Below, piece after piece: positions 52,536-60,679 of a DNA stretch of 64,000 nt (within the stretch, counting starts at the first letter, position 1; each line of letters opens with the position of its first letter). Source of the stretch: an uncultured Bacteroides sp. (GTDB lineage: Bacteria; Bacteroidota; Bacteroidia; Bacteroidales; Bacteroidaceae); contig NZ_OY787466.1 of NCBI RefSeq assembly GCF_963678845.1, positions 372,001 to 436,000 of the forward strand, in the 5' to 3' direction. A program made the position numbers and the translations under genes. The notes beneath the pieces were generated by a model. It was not told where the DNA came from. It saw only the letters and a program-made list of their open reading frames with translations, and ran no database searches.

Positions 52536-53605
52536 TGAAAAGTAAGATTAACGATTTCTCAAAAGATTTTCTGACAAATTTTGCCACAAACAGAAAGTAT
52601 AGATGGTTGCATCACCTCTCTTTGTTACTTTTTGTACTTGGATTTATTCTTACCGACACACAAAAAAATTACACTGGCAACTGGGATATTTATGTAAATG
52701 CTGCCATGTTTAATTATTTTATTGGAATCATATATTTCAATATGTATGTGTTGGTTCCTAAACTCTTATTCAGGGAAAGGGCGGCTTTGTATCTGCTTTC
52801 CATAGCAGGAGTTACATTAGGTACTTATTTATTTTTTCTAGGTGTGGAATATTCTATATTGAGGCCTTATGAATTAGTTCACAAGCCTTTTAATATTCCT
52901 GATATGATGGTAAATCTTTTGGGCTTTTGTTTCCTTTTCAGTATATTTATCGGGCCTTCTACTTTTTTTAAACTTCTTCAGCAATGGATGAGAGATACTA
53001 ACCGCATTCATGAACTGGAAAAGGCTACTATAGAATCGGAACTGGAACAGCTAAAGAAGCAGGTGAATCCGCACTTTTTGTTTAACACGCTGAATAATGT
53101 AAATGTGCTTACTCAGACTGATCCGGAAAAGGCTTCGCAAGTGCTTACCAGGTTAAGCGATTTGATTCGCTTTCAGTTGTATGACAGTGTGAAGAAATTG
53201 ATATTCCTGAATGCAGATATTCACTTCCTGACCGATTATCTGAATCTGGAGAAAATAAGGAGAGATAATTTTGAATTCAAAATACATACAAAAGGAGAGG
53301 TGGGCAATCAGCTTATCCCTCCGCTGTTGTTCATTCCTTTTGTAGAAAATGCAGTTAAATATAGTCTGGATTCGGAAAATAAATCATACATTTACCTCGA
53401 TTTTGAGGTAGAAAGAAATGTGTTGTATTTTGTTTGCATTAATTCGAAACCTGACAAAAAGATTCAGCCTTTGAAAAGTGGCGGTCTGGGACTTGCAAAT
53501 GTGAAACGGCGCCTTGAATTGCTTTATGATGCGAAGTATTCTCTTGACATAAAGGAGGATGAAAATACTTATCAGGTGAACTTATGTTTAATCTTAAAAA
53601 AATAG
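52535..53605 (+). CDS. LytS-type sensor histidine kinase
   Basis: 356 residues. Four membrane helices (about 25-160) are followed by a coiled linker (IHELEKATIESELEQLKKQV) and the His_kinase motif NPHFLFNTLNNVNVLTQ, where the His is the phospho-site. The HATPase part has IPPLLFIPFVENAVKYSLDS (N-box) and SGGLGLANVKRRLELLYD (G-box). The sensor is only the membrane helices, with no large extracellular domain. It shares a base with the DUF4249 gene and lies 6 bases before its LytTR partner. Confidence 0.93.
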   Translation: MKSKINDFSKDFLTNFATNRKYRWLHHLSLLLFVLGFILTDTQKNYTGNWDIYVNAAMFNYFIGIIYFNMYVLVPKLLFRERAALYLLSIAGVTLGTYLFFLGVEYSILRPYELVHKPFNIPDMMVNLLGFCFLFSIFIGPSTFFKLLQQWMRDTNRIHELEKATIESELEQLKKQVNPHFLFNTLNNVNVLTQTDPEKASQVLTRLSDLIRFQLYDSVKKLIFLNADIHFLTDYLNLEKIRRDNFEFKIHTKGEVGNQLIPPLLFIPFVENAVKYSLDSENKSYIYLDFEVERNVLYFVCINSKPDKKIQPLKSGGLGLANVKRRLELLYDAKYSLDIKEDENTYQVNLCLILKK

Positions 53606-53611
53606 ACTGAT

Positions 53612-54337
53612 ATGAATTGTATCGTGGTTGATGATGAGCCTTTGGCCAGAGAAGGGATGGGACTTCTGGTTAAGAAGACTAATGAACTGAATCTTGTTGC
53701 CAGTCTGAATAGTGCGGATGCTGCTGCTAAATTTATGCTTTCAGAATCTGTTGATCTGGTTTTTCTGGATATTCAGATGCCGGGTACAAATGGCATTGAA
53801 TTTGCAAAATCGATTTCTCAGAACACACTGATCATATTTACTACTGCTTATGCTGAGTATGCACTGGATAGTTATGAGGTGGATGCTATTGATTACCTTC
53901 TTAAGCCAGTAACTTTGAACCGCTTTCAGAAAGCGGTGGATAAGGCTGTTTCTTACCACAGTATGTTGCAGTCAAAGGTGAACAGCCACATTGAATCCGT
54001 TGAAATGGATTTTATATTCGTAAAGTCGGAACGCCGGATATTTAAGATTTATTTTAAGGATATTCGTTATATTGAGGGACTGAAAGATTATGTGGTGATC
54101 TATACTCAGGATGCGAAGATTATTACGGCCATCAACCTGAAAAATATATATGAACAGTTGCCGCATCATATTTTTATCCGTGTAAGTAAATCGTATATAG
54201 TCAATCTGTCTCACATTGATTCTCTGGATAATAATGATATTCAGATTGGAAGCCAGAAAATTCCTATTGGCAACAGTTTCCGGGATTATCTTTTCGATAA
54301 ATTCATCTCTAAAAAGATTCTGAGCAGTAAATCGTAA
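53612..54337 (+). CDS. LytTR-family response regulator
   Basis: 241 residues. The receiver domain (1-120) has the acidic pocket (VVDDEPLARE), phospho-acceptor Asp in LVFLDIQMPGTNGIEF, and TTAYAEYALDSYEVDAIDYLLKP. The C-terminal LytTR DNA-binding domain has FIFVKSERRIFKIYFKDIRYIEG, then IFIRVSKSYIVNLSHIDSLD and IQIGSQKIPIGNSFRDYLFD. It pairs with the preceding kinase and probably controls the TonB receptor operon itself. A remnant of a related gene's C-terminus lies at 60520-60636. Confidence 0.95.
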   Translation: MNCIVVDDEPLAREGMGLLVKKTNELNLVASLNSADAAAKFMLSESVDLVFLDIQMPGTNGIEFAKSISQNTLIIFTTAYAEYALDSYEVDAIDYLLKPVTLNRFQKAVDKAVSYHSMLQSKVNSHIESVEMDFIFVKSERRIFKIYFKDIRYIEGLKDYVVIYTQDAKIITAINLKNIYEQLPHHIFIRVSKSYIVNLSHIDSLDNNDIQIGSQKIPIGNSFRDYLFDKFISKKILSSKS

Positions 54338-54365
54338 CTCTGCTTATTTATAGAAAAAATAAAAT

Positions 54366-54402
54366 AAGCGCCTGTGCTTCAGACTTCTGAAGACAGGCGC
54401 TT
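54366..54402. terminator. Bidirectional terminator between convergent operons
   Basis: AAGCGCCTGT / ACAGGCGCTT stem (10 bp, with an inner CTTCAGA / TCTGAAG), flanked by A-runs and TTTCT. It separates the LytTR gene from the efflux operon. Confidence 0.8.
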
Positions 54403-54425
54403 TCTATATTGAGAAAAATAAAGGT

Positions 54426-55703
54426 TTACAGTTTAATATCCCATATTCCGGCACTCTTTTCTAGTTCTACCATGGCAGATGCATAGTTGAACAGTGTTTC
54501 GTAATAGAGTGCCTGTACATCGTCATAAGTGCGCTGAGCATTCAGTACTTCGAGAAGTGAAACTTCTCCACGGCTGTAGCTGTATATTTTGCCTTTCAGT
54601 ACCTGATTGGCTTGCTCTAGCATACCGTTCTCATAATGTTCCACCTGTTTGGTGAGTGACTCATATTGATGATATGCTTTTAATATCTCATTCTGAACCT
54701 GCAAAACTGCCTGGTCATACTGAATGGAGGCTTGCTCGGTGCGACGTTTCGCAGCCAGAATAGCGCCTTTGTTTAGTCGGGAGAATTGCAACGGAATAGC
54801 TATTCCTGCTGTTACTCCTGAATATGCAGGCGCTGGCGCATCTTCGTTCTTTACCTGTGCATTGTGGCTCACTTCCAGAGATACATCAACATCCATGTTT
54901 CTTTCACGACGTGCTACCTTCAGGGCACGGTTGGCTACATCGACATTCTGCATAGCTGCGGTAATGTCCGATCTTGAAACAGTTCCCTGTTTGATTAAGT
55001 CGGGCAAGTCGAAACTGCGGCGGGCGATGTGCAGCGATGCATCAGGATGGAAGAGGAGAGAAACGTTTTTTGTTCCGGTATACACTGAAAGGGATGTAAG
55101 AGCATTCTTCATCTCTGATTCCGATTTCAACAGTTCGTTGTACATGATTCCTGCTTCAAGCTTGCTCTGAATAGCATCTATCTCCATTATCTTTCCTTTA
55201 GATAGACGGATACTGTCTGACTTTGCCAGTTCAAAGATATTCTGGTAAGCATTCTGTTTAACCTTGTACAACTGATCTTGCTTTAGTGCTTCCATATACG
55301 CAACGGTGGCATCTGCCCTTAGGTTGCGTAAGTAGTCGGCAAGAAGGGCTATGGTAAGAGAACTCTCACTGTGAGCCAGTTCTACTGCCGCTGTTCGTTT
55401 GCCAAAAGTAACAGTCTGCGAAATGGATACAGAACCTCCGTATCCCATTTTCTTTTTTGCCTGCTCATTGTTGAAGTAGCTGAATCCCAGTTGCGGGTCG
55501 TTTCTCACTTTGGCAGCAATGGCTTCTGCCTCGGAGATGCTGACGTTAAGTTTTTCGGCAGCATATTCCAGATTTCCTGCATTTACCTTCTCCATATACT
55601 GGGAGTAGGTGAGCGGCTGCACGGATGTCTGCGCATTACCTTGCAGACATGTCATATAGATTAGTGCACATGTAACAATGTGCTTTTTTATAGTTATTTT
55701 CAT
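54426..55703 (-). CDS. TolC/CzcC-family outer-membrane efflux protein
   Basis: 425 residues with a signal peptide (MKITIKKHIVTCALIYMTCL). Long helical repeats of the outer-membrane efflux family: YMEKVNAGNLEYAAEKLNVS, KVRNDPQLGFSYFNNEQA, a hydrophobic strand region SGVTAGIAIPLQFS, and YSYSRGEVSLLEVLNAQRTYDD, the typical C-terminal signature. It forms the outer-membrane channel of the tripartite pump encoded just upstream. The start overlaps the stop of the pump gene by 4 bases, so the two are translationally coupled. It is the last gene of the operon. Confidence 0.92.
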   Translation of the reverse strand: MKITIKKHIVTCALIYMTCLQGNAQTSVQPLTYSQYMEKVNAGNLEYAAEKLNVSISEAEAIAAKVRNDPQLGFSYFNNEQAKKKMGYGGSVSISQTVTFGKRTAAVELAHSESSLTIALLADYLRNLRADATVAYMEALKQDQLYKVKQNAYQNIFELAKSDSIRLSKGKIMEIDAIQSKLEAGIMYNELLKSESEMKNALTSLSVYTGTKNVSLLFHPDASLHIARRSFDLPDLIKQGTVSRSDITAAMQNVDVANRALKVARRERNMDVDVSLEVSHNAQVKNEDAPAPAYSGVTAGIAIPLQFSRLNKGAILAAKRRTEQASIQYDQAVLQVQNEILKAYHQYESLTKQVEHYENGMLEQANQVLKGKIYSYSRGEVSLLEVLNAQRTYDDVQALYYETLFNYASAMVELEKSAGIWDIKL

Positions 55704-58700
55704 ACTTTATCCTGATTAGATTCGTAAAGTTTCTGTTGTTTCTCCTCTTCCTGTACTCTTTTCTGTTCCAACTTAAGCTGATGATTTTCTATCATGAAAT
55801 AGAGTGCCGGAAGCACATAAAGGGTAATGACTGTTGAGAACAACAATCCGTAAACAATTACAGTGGCCAGCGGACGTTGTACATCCGAGCCGATGCCGGT
55901 AGAGAAGGAAGCAGGCAGCAGACCGAGCACGGCAACAGTGGCTGTCATCAGTACCGGACGGAAACGGTGACGGGTTCCTGTTACTACCGCTTCATAAAGA
56001 TCTTTGCCATCTTTGCGGAGGTTGTTAATGTGCGATACCATAATCACTCCGTTCTGTATGGCTACACCAACCAGTGCAATGAAACCTACAGCAGAAGACA
56101 CATTCAGTGTCATGCCTCTAAGGTTGAGGGCAAGCATGCCTCCGAATACAGCCAATGGAATAACACTCATCTGTAGTGCTGCCTGGCGGAACTTACCGAA
56201 AGCTCCGAACAGCAAGAGTAGCATAATGCCAAGAGCGAGCGGGATGACTACTGCCAACCGGGAATAGGCGCGTTGCTGATTTTCAAACTGTCCGCCCCAT
56301 TTGATATGAATGTTCTGTTTGTTGTATTCCACGTTCTTATCAATCTGTCTGTTTGCTTCCTGCAGGAAGGAGGTTAAATCTACTCCGCGGAGATTGACAC
56401 GTACAGTGAGGTGGCGCTTGTTCATTTCACGGGTAATGGTACTGGCTCCAGTAGTCATCTTTATATGTGCAACCTGTGAAAGAGGTATTTTTACTCCCGA
56501 ATCTGTGGTGAGCATCAGGTTGCCGATCTCTTCAGGTGTGCTTCTGCTTTCTTCATTGAAACGGCAGGTTACGTCATACGATTTACTTCCCACAAAGATC
56601 TGTGAGATGGAAGTTCCTCCGATAGCCATCTCAATAAGATCTGTCACATCGGATATGTTGAGTCCGTACTGAGCAATCAGGTCTCTGTCAGCAATAATCT
56701 GCAACTGTGGCAGAGGAGGTTCTTCGTCTATTGTCACATCTTCGGCTCCTTTAATACCTTTCAATGTCTTTTCCACTTGTTCGCTGACACGGCGTGTATC
56801 GGCCAGATTTTCACCGTAAATCTTAACGGCAAGGTCACTGTGCGCTCCGGCAACCTGATCCATCACCATGTCGATAATGGGCTGTGAAAATCCTACGGTA
56901 TATCCTGGCATCTTTTTCAGTGCTGCCGACATTTCTTCTATCAGATCGGCTTTCTTTTTTCCGTTTTTCCAGGTGTCGTAAGGCTTTAGTCCCACGCTGC
57001 ATTCCACATGCGAAAGTGAAAAAGCATCAGTTCCGGCATCATCACGACCTACCTGTGTCATTACGTAAGACACTTCATCGAACTTCATAATTGTTTTACG
57101 GAAATCTTCAGCCATCTGTTTGGATCTGTCAATGGAGATTCCCGGAGGAAGCTGCATCTGAATCCAGATAGAGCCTTCATCGAGCGGAGGAAGAAAGTCT
57201 TTTCCTACTGTGTAACTGAACACTCCGGCCAGTAAAAGGATTACTGCAAGAGGTGCAAGTACTCTTTTGGGTTTCTTCAATATATTGACAGTCTGCCTGT
57301 GATAGATATCAGACAGTTTTTCCAGCCATTTATTCTTATAGATCTTGCTTGGTTTGCGATAGGCCATGAATGCAAGTCCAGGTATCAGGAAGAAGGACAC
57401 AGCCAGAGCTCCCAGCAATGCATATCCCACAGTGTAGGCCATTGGAGTAAACAGTTTCTTTTCAATATGCTGAAATGTAAATAGCGGAAGGTAAGCTGTA
57501 ATGATAATGAGCGTTGAGAAAAGAATAGGCTTGGCTACTTCGAATGCCCGCTTCATAATAGACTCTTCCTGCAGTGGTACAAGTGGATTACTTTCCCGCT
57601 TTTTCAGGATGGTTTCCATCATTACAATGGCTCCGTCCACTAATATACCAAAGTCTATAGCTCCCAATGAGAGCAGGTTGGCCGGAATACCGGTTACATG
57701 CATCAATATGAAGGCTATCAGCAATGAAAGTGGAATGGTCAGGGCCACCAGCAAAGCTCCTTTCCAGTTACCAAGGAATAAAATAAGCACAAGTACAACC
57801 AGTATCATACCTTCAAGCAAGGTGTGTGAAACGGTGTGTAGCGTGGTATCTACCAGATTGGTGCGGTCCACAAATGGATGAATTGTTACCCCTTTTGGCA
57901 ATATAGAACTATTAAGCTCATCTACTGCCAGATGCACATCTTTCAGAACCGATGAAGGATTTTGGAAACGAAGCATCTGAACAATGCCTTCTACCCCGTC
58001 GGTGAGGTTAATTTTGTTGTCGCAGTAGCCAAGCACACCTTTGCGTTCCAGATTGCCGTATTTCAGTTTACCTACATCATTGAGGTAAACAGGAACACCG
58101 TTCTCTGATTTCAGGACTACCTGTCCTAAATCGTTCAGATCTTTCACAAGTCCTATCCCACGTATCACATAACTCAGATCGCCACGATTAAGAATACTAC
58201 CTCCGGCATTGATATTGTTTTTCTCTATCTTATCTTTTATATCTGCCAATGAGATGTTGTATTGCTCCATTTTATGTGGGTCAACTTCTATCTGATATTG
58301 AGTGGTGATTCCTCCGAAGTTGCTCACATCGGCTACACCGGTAACTTGTTTTAGCCGGGGAATGACTATCCATTTGTTGAGGTCGGTCAGCTCACGCAGA
58401 TCGTGATTCTTGCTTTCCAGCACATAACGGAATATTTCACCCGTAGCAGAAGTGAGCGGATTAAGTCCCGGAACAGCGTTATAAGGCAGTTCCACATCAC
58501 CCAAACGTTCCTGAACCCGCTGCCGTGCCCAATAATCATCTACACCGTCTTCAAAAACAAGCGTTATGGTAGATATACCAAAGGAGTTCCGACTTCGCAT
58601 CACAGTCATCCCCGGAAGTCCGTTCAGTGTCCGTTCGATAGGAATACTAATTTGTTGCTCTATCTCCTCTGCAGCCAGTCCCGGAACCTGTGTAACCACC

Positions 58701-58840
58701 TGTACCGTAACATCGGCAATGTCCGGATAGGCGTCAATAGCCAGCTGATCCCATGAATAATAACCGATAACGGCTATAAAGCAAAACACGACAAACATCA
58801 GGCCTCGCCGATGTATTGCCAGATTGATTAACTTTTTCAT
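55700..58840 (-). CDS. czcA-like: Heavy-metal RND efflux pump (CzcA type)
   Basis: 1046 residues, 12 membrane helices with two large periplasmic loops, typical RND length. The proton-relay motif in helix 4 reads SLGAIDFGILVDGAIVMMET. The DFG-x3-DGA-x3-E pattern is that of the divalent-cation (Co/Zn/Cd/Ni) branch; the copper/silver branch lacks it. Other landmarks are PGLAAEEIEQQISIPIERTL, VMRSRNSFGISTITLVFEDG, DFLPPLDEGSIWIQMQLPPG and GFIALVGVAIQNGVIMVSHI. It pumps metal ions from the periplasm to the outside with CzcB- and CzcC-like partners on either side. The assignment to divalent metals rests on the motif only. Confidence 0.93.
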   Translation of the reverse strand: MKKLINLAIHRRGLMFVVFCFIAVIGYYSWDQLAIDAYPDIADVTVQVVTQVPGLAAEEIEQQISIPIERTLNGLPGMTVMRSRNSFGISTITLVFEDGVDDYWARQRVQERLGDVELPYNAVPGLNPLTSATGEIFRYVLESKNHDLRELTDLNKWIVIPRLKQVTGVADVSNFGGITTQYQIEVDPHKMEQYNISLADIKDKIEKNNINAGGSILNRGDLSYVIRGIGLVKDLNDLGQVVLKSENGVPVYLNDVGKLKYGNLERKGVLGYCDNKINLTDGVEGIVQMLRFQNPSSVLKDVHLAVDELNSSILPKGVTIHPFVDRTNLVDTTLHTVSHTLLEGMILVVLVLILFLGNWKGALLVALTIPLSLLIAFILMHVTGIPANLLSLGAIDFGILVDGAIVMMETILKKRESNPLVPLQEESIMKRAFEVAKPILFSTLIIITAYLPLFTFQHIEKKLFTPMAYTVGYALLGALAVSFFLIPGLAFMAYRKPSKIYKNKWLEKLSDIYHRQTVNILKKPKRVLAPLAVILLLAGVFSYTVGKDFLPPLDEGSIWIQMQLPPGISIDRSKQMAEDFRKTIMKFDEVSYVMTQVGRDDAGTDAFSLSHVECSVGLKPYDTWKNGKKKADLIEEMSAALKKMPGYTVGFSQPIIDMVMDQVAGAHSDLAVKIYGENLADTRRVSEQVEKTLKGIKGAEDVTIDEEPPLPQLQIIADRDLIAQYGLNISDVTDLIEMAIGGTSISQIFVGSKSYDVTCRFNEESRSTPEEIGNLMLTTDSGVKIPLSQVAHIKMTTGASTITREMNKRHLTVRVNLRGVDLTSFLQEANRQIDKNVEYNKQNIHIKWGGQFENQQRAYSRLAVVIPLALGIMLLLLFGAFGKFRQAALQMSVIPLAVFGGMLALNLRGMTLNVSSAVGFIALVGVAIQNGVIMVSHINNLRKDGKDLYEAVVTGTRHRFRPVLMTATVAVLGLLPASFSTGIGSDVQRPLATVIVYGLLFSTVITLYVLPALYFMIENHQLKLEQKRVQEEEKQQKLYESNQDKV

Positions 58841-58845
58841 ATCTG

Positions 58846-59952
58846 TTATCGTGCATCATTTAGATAGAAAGTTCCTTTGGTAACTACATTCTCTCCTGAA
58901 TTAAGCCCGGAAAGTATAACCAGTCTGTCATTTGTTGCAGAAACTGTAGTCACTTTACGCTTTACATACTTATTCTTTCCGGCAGATACAAGCACATAAT
59001 TATTATCTTCCTGTTGCAATACTGCTGAGGCTGGAATAAGTATTTTTGGGGTAGGGGCATCGGTCAGTTTTACAGTACCATACATTCCTGGTTTCATCTG
59101 GCGGCTTACATTGCTGCATTCTATAAGTACTTCTACAGAACGTGTATCTTCGTCCATCATTTCACTGATGTGGTAAATCTTCCCCTTAATTTCTTTCTCG
59201 GGCAAAGCAACCAGAGAAATTCCTACTTCAGACAGGTTACGGATTAAGCTCACGTCTTTCTCTTTTACATGAGCAACCACCCAGACTTTATCCAGATTGG
59301 CAATGATGGCTACCGGCTCAGCGTCTTCTTTGAGGTACTGTCCAAGTACGATGTTACTTTTTACAACCTCTCCTGATATTGGTGAACGCACTACCAGCGG
59401 ACGGCCTAAGCTCAGTTGATTTGGGTTGATACGATAAACCTGCAAAGCGGCTTTTGCATTCTCGAAATCTTTCTTTTTCAGTTCGTAGTTAAGTTCGGCT
59501 TCTTCTTTTTCTTTCTCAACACCCACTTTATTCAGAAGCAAGTCTTTTTCTCTTCTCAGACTTTTGTATGCCAGTCCCATTTCCTGCTTTGCCTGATAAT
59601 AGGCTTTTGTTGTTTCAAAGAATTCCGGTGAGCTAATTTCAAAAATCGGGCTTCCAGCTGCGACCTTTTGTCCCAGACGGACCAGTGATTTTGTTATTCT
59701 TCCGGCAAATGGTGAAGCTATTTCCGCATAGTTGGTTGGAATGGCCTTTACCACTCCCGATGTGGTGAAACTAGGATAGTAGGTTTCCGGGGTAGCTATA
59801 GTTGTTTTTAACTTTCCTGCTAAGGATGACTCATTGGATACTATAATAGTATCTCCCTGAACCGTGAACTCACGGCTTTCTTTTGTATCTTCTTTTTGCT
59901 TACATGAAGATACAGCTGTTGCTATCAGCAACAGATAAACATATTTTTTCAT
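58846..59952 (-). CDS. czcB-like: CzcB/CusB-type periplasmic adaptor lipoprotein
   Basis: 368 residues with a lipobox (VSSCKQ). Membrane-fusion-protein order: beta-barrel start (TTSGVVKAIPTNYAEIASP), biotinyl-lipoyl half (FAGRITKSLVRLGQKVAAGS), a helical hairpin (about 110-165, Lys/Glu-rich), the second lipoyl half (VRSPISGEVVKSNIVLGQYL), the beta-barrel (VWVVAHVKEKDVSLI) and a membrane-proximal domain (SGLNSGENVVTKGTFYLND). It joins the RND pump to the outer-membrane channel. It lies 5 bases before the pump gene. Confidence 0.93.
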   Translation of the reverse strand: MKKYVYLLLIATAVSSCKQKEDTKESREFTVQGDTIIVSNESSLAGKLKTTIATPETYYPSFTTSGVVKAIPTNYAEIASPFAGRITKSLVRLGQKVAAGSPIFEISSPEFFETTKAYYQAKQEMGLAYKSLRREKDLLLNKVGVEKEKEEAELNYELKKKDFENAKAALQVYRINPNQLSLGRPLVVRSPISGEVVKSNIVLGQYLKEDAEPVAIIANLDKVWVVAHVKEKDVSLIRNLSEVGISLVALPEKEIKGKIYHISEMMDEDTRSVEVLIECSNVSRQMKPGMYGTVKLTDAPTPKILIPASAVLQQEDNNYVLVSAGKNKYVKRKVTTVSATNDRLVILSGLNSGENVVTKGTFYLNDAR

Positions 59953-60018
59953 AAGTTTATTGCTTAAATAATTGAATTGTTAGCCTTGATAATTAACAAG
60001 GGCATCTGTCTCAAGAAA

Positions 60019-60351
60019 TTAAGCAGTAAAAGGAGGAGCACGTAAAGGATTAGAGGTTAGACTCCTTAAATGAATGCAGACAATGTTCTTCGGTGAATGA
60101 AGAATGCGGTATAATAATCTTATAAAGCTTAAAAGGAAAGCAGAATAAGCAGTAAACAGAATAACTGATAACAGATGGATAGTCTCGAATTCAACCTGTG
60201 AATGGCTATGCCCGGCTTTGTAAGGGTGAGAGTGAGAAATGAGCCCTTCAGGTGTTTCATGAGTGTGAAAAAAGAGCGTTGTTCCCCCGTAATAGCTAAC
60301 AAAAAGAGCTATCAGCAGTATTTTTGATATATAAAGAAGCCTCTGTTTCAC
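60019..60351 (-). CDS. Small His-rich membrane protein at the head of the efflux operon
   Basis: The frame opens with a TTG at 60375, but that codon lies inside the -7 promoter box (60373-60380), so it cannot be transcribed. The GTG at 60349-60351 is the next plausible start and gives about 110 residues. Two membrane helices (around ILLIALFVSYYGGTTLFF and LLSVILFTAYSAFLLSFIRL) flank a His-rich loop (FHTHETPEGLISHSHP, AGHSHS). The His cluster suggests metal binding on the periplasmic side, matching the downstream CzcBAC operon, where such small leader proteins are often found. The function is not established. The gap to the adaptor gene is 66 bases. Confidence 0.7.
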   Translation of the reverse strand: MKQRLLYISKILLIALFVSYYGGTTLFFHTHETPEGLISHSHPYKAGHSHSQVEFETIHLLSVILFTAYSAFLLSFIRLLYRILHSPKNIVCIHLRSLTSNPLRAPPFTA

Positions 60352-60372
60352 GAAATATCTTTGTTTTGGGTG

Positions 60373-60380
60373 CAAAGATA
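60373..60380 (-). promoter_or_regulatory. -7 box of the efflux operon
   Basis: On the minus strand it reads TATCTTTG, an exact TAnnTTTG. It places transcription start near 60366 and therefore decides against the TTG at 60375 as a start codon. Confidence 0.6.
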
Positions 60381-60519
60381 AAGATTAATTTAACTGTTGA
60401 TACATAAATGACCTAAATGCATCGTTTTTTTCTATTACCTGAGCATAAAGGTTTATCTTATGCCGTTTCTATTTCATTTTAGTTACAAAAACAAACAAAA
60501 AAACAGAAGAATCTTTCTT

Positions 60520-60636
60520 TTTGGATAATAATGACATTCCGATAGGAAACTAACAGATTCCTATCGGGGTAGTTTCCGGAATTATCTTTCGATAAATTTA
60601 TCTCTAGAAGATTCTGTGCAATAAATATCCGAATGA
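60520..60636 (+). pseudogene. Remnant of a LytTR regulator C-terminus
   Basis: About 115 bases align with the end of the LytTR gene at 54230-54335. LDNNDIPIGN, a stop, QIPIG, then GTAGTTTCCGG-ATTATC-TTTCGATAAATTTATCTCTA corresponds to LDNNDIQIGSQKIPIGNSF and RDYLFDKFISKKIL. The frame is broken by a stop and shifts. The first part also forms a hairpin (CCGATAGGAA / TTCCTATCGG, about 60539-60567). The rest of 60381-60679 holds no gene. Confidence 0.7.
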
Positions 60637-60679
60637 CTGTCATTTCTTCAATAGAGGTTCGCTTTTACAACTTTTTCCC

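Noticed and set aside
54724..55170. Plus-strand open frames opposite the efflux genes and similar shadows elsewhere
   Set aside because: They lie antisense to well-supported genes and have no domain, signal peptide or independent promoter.
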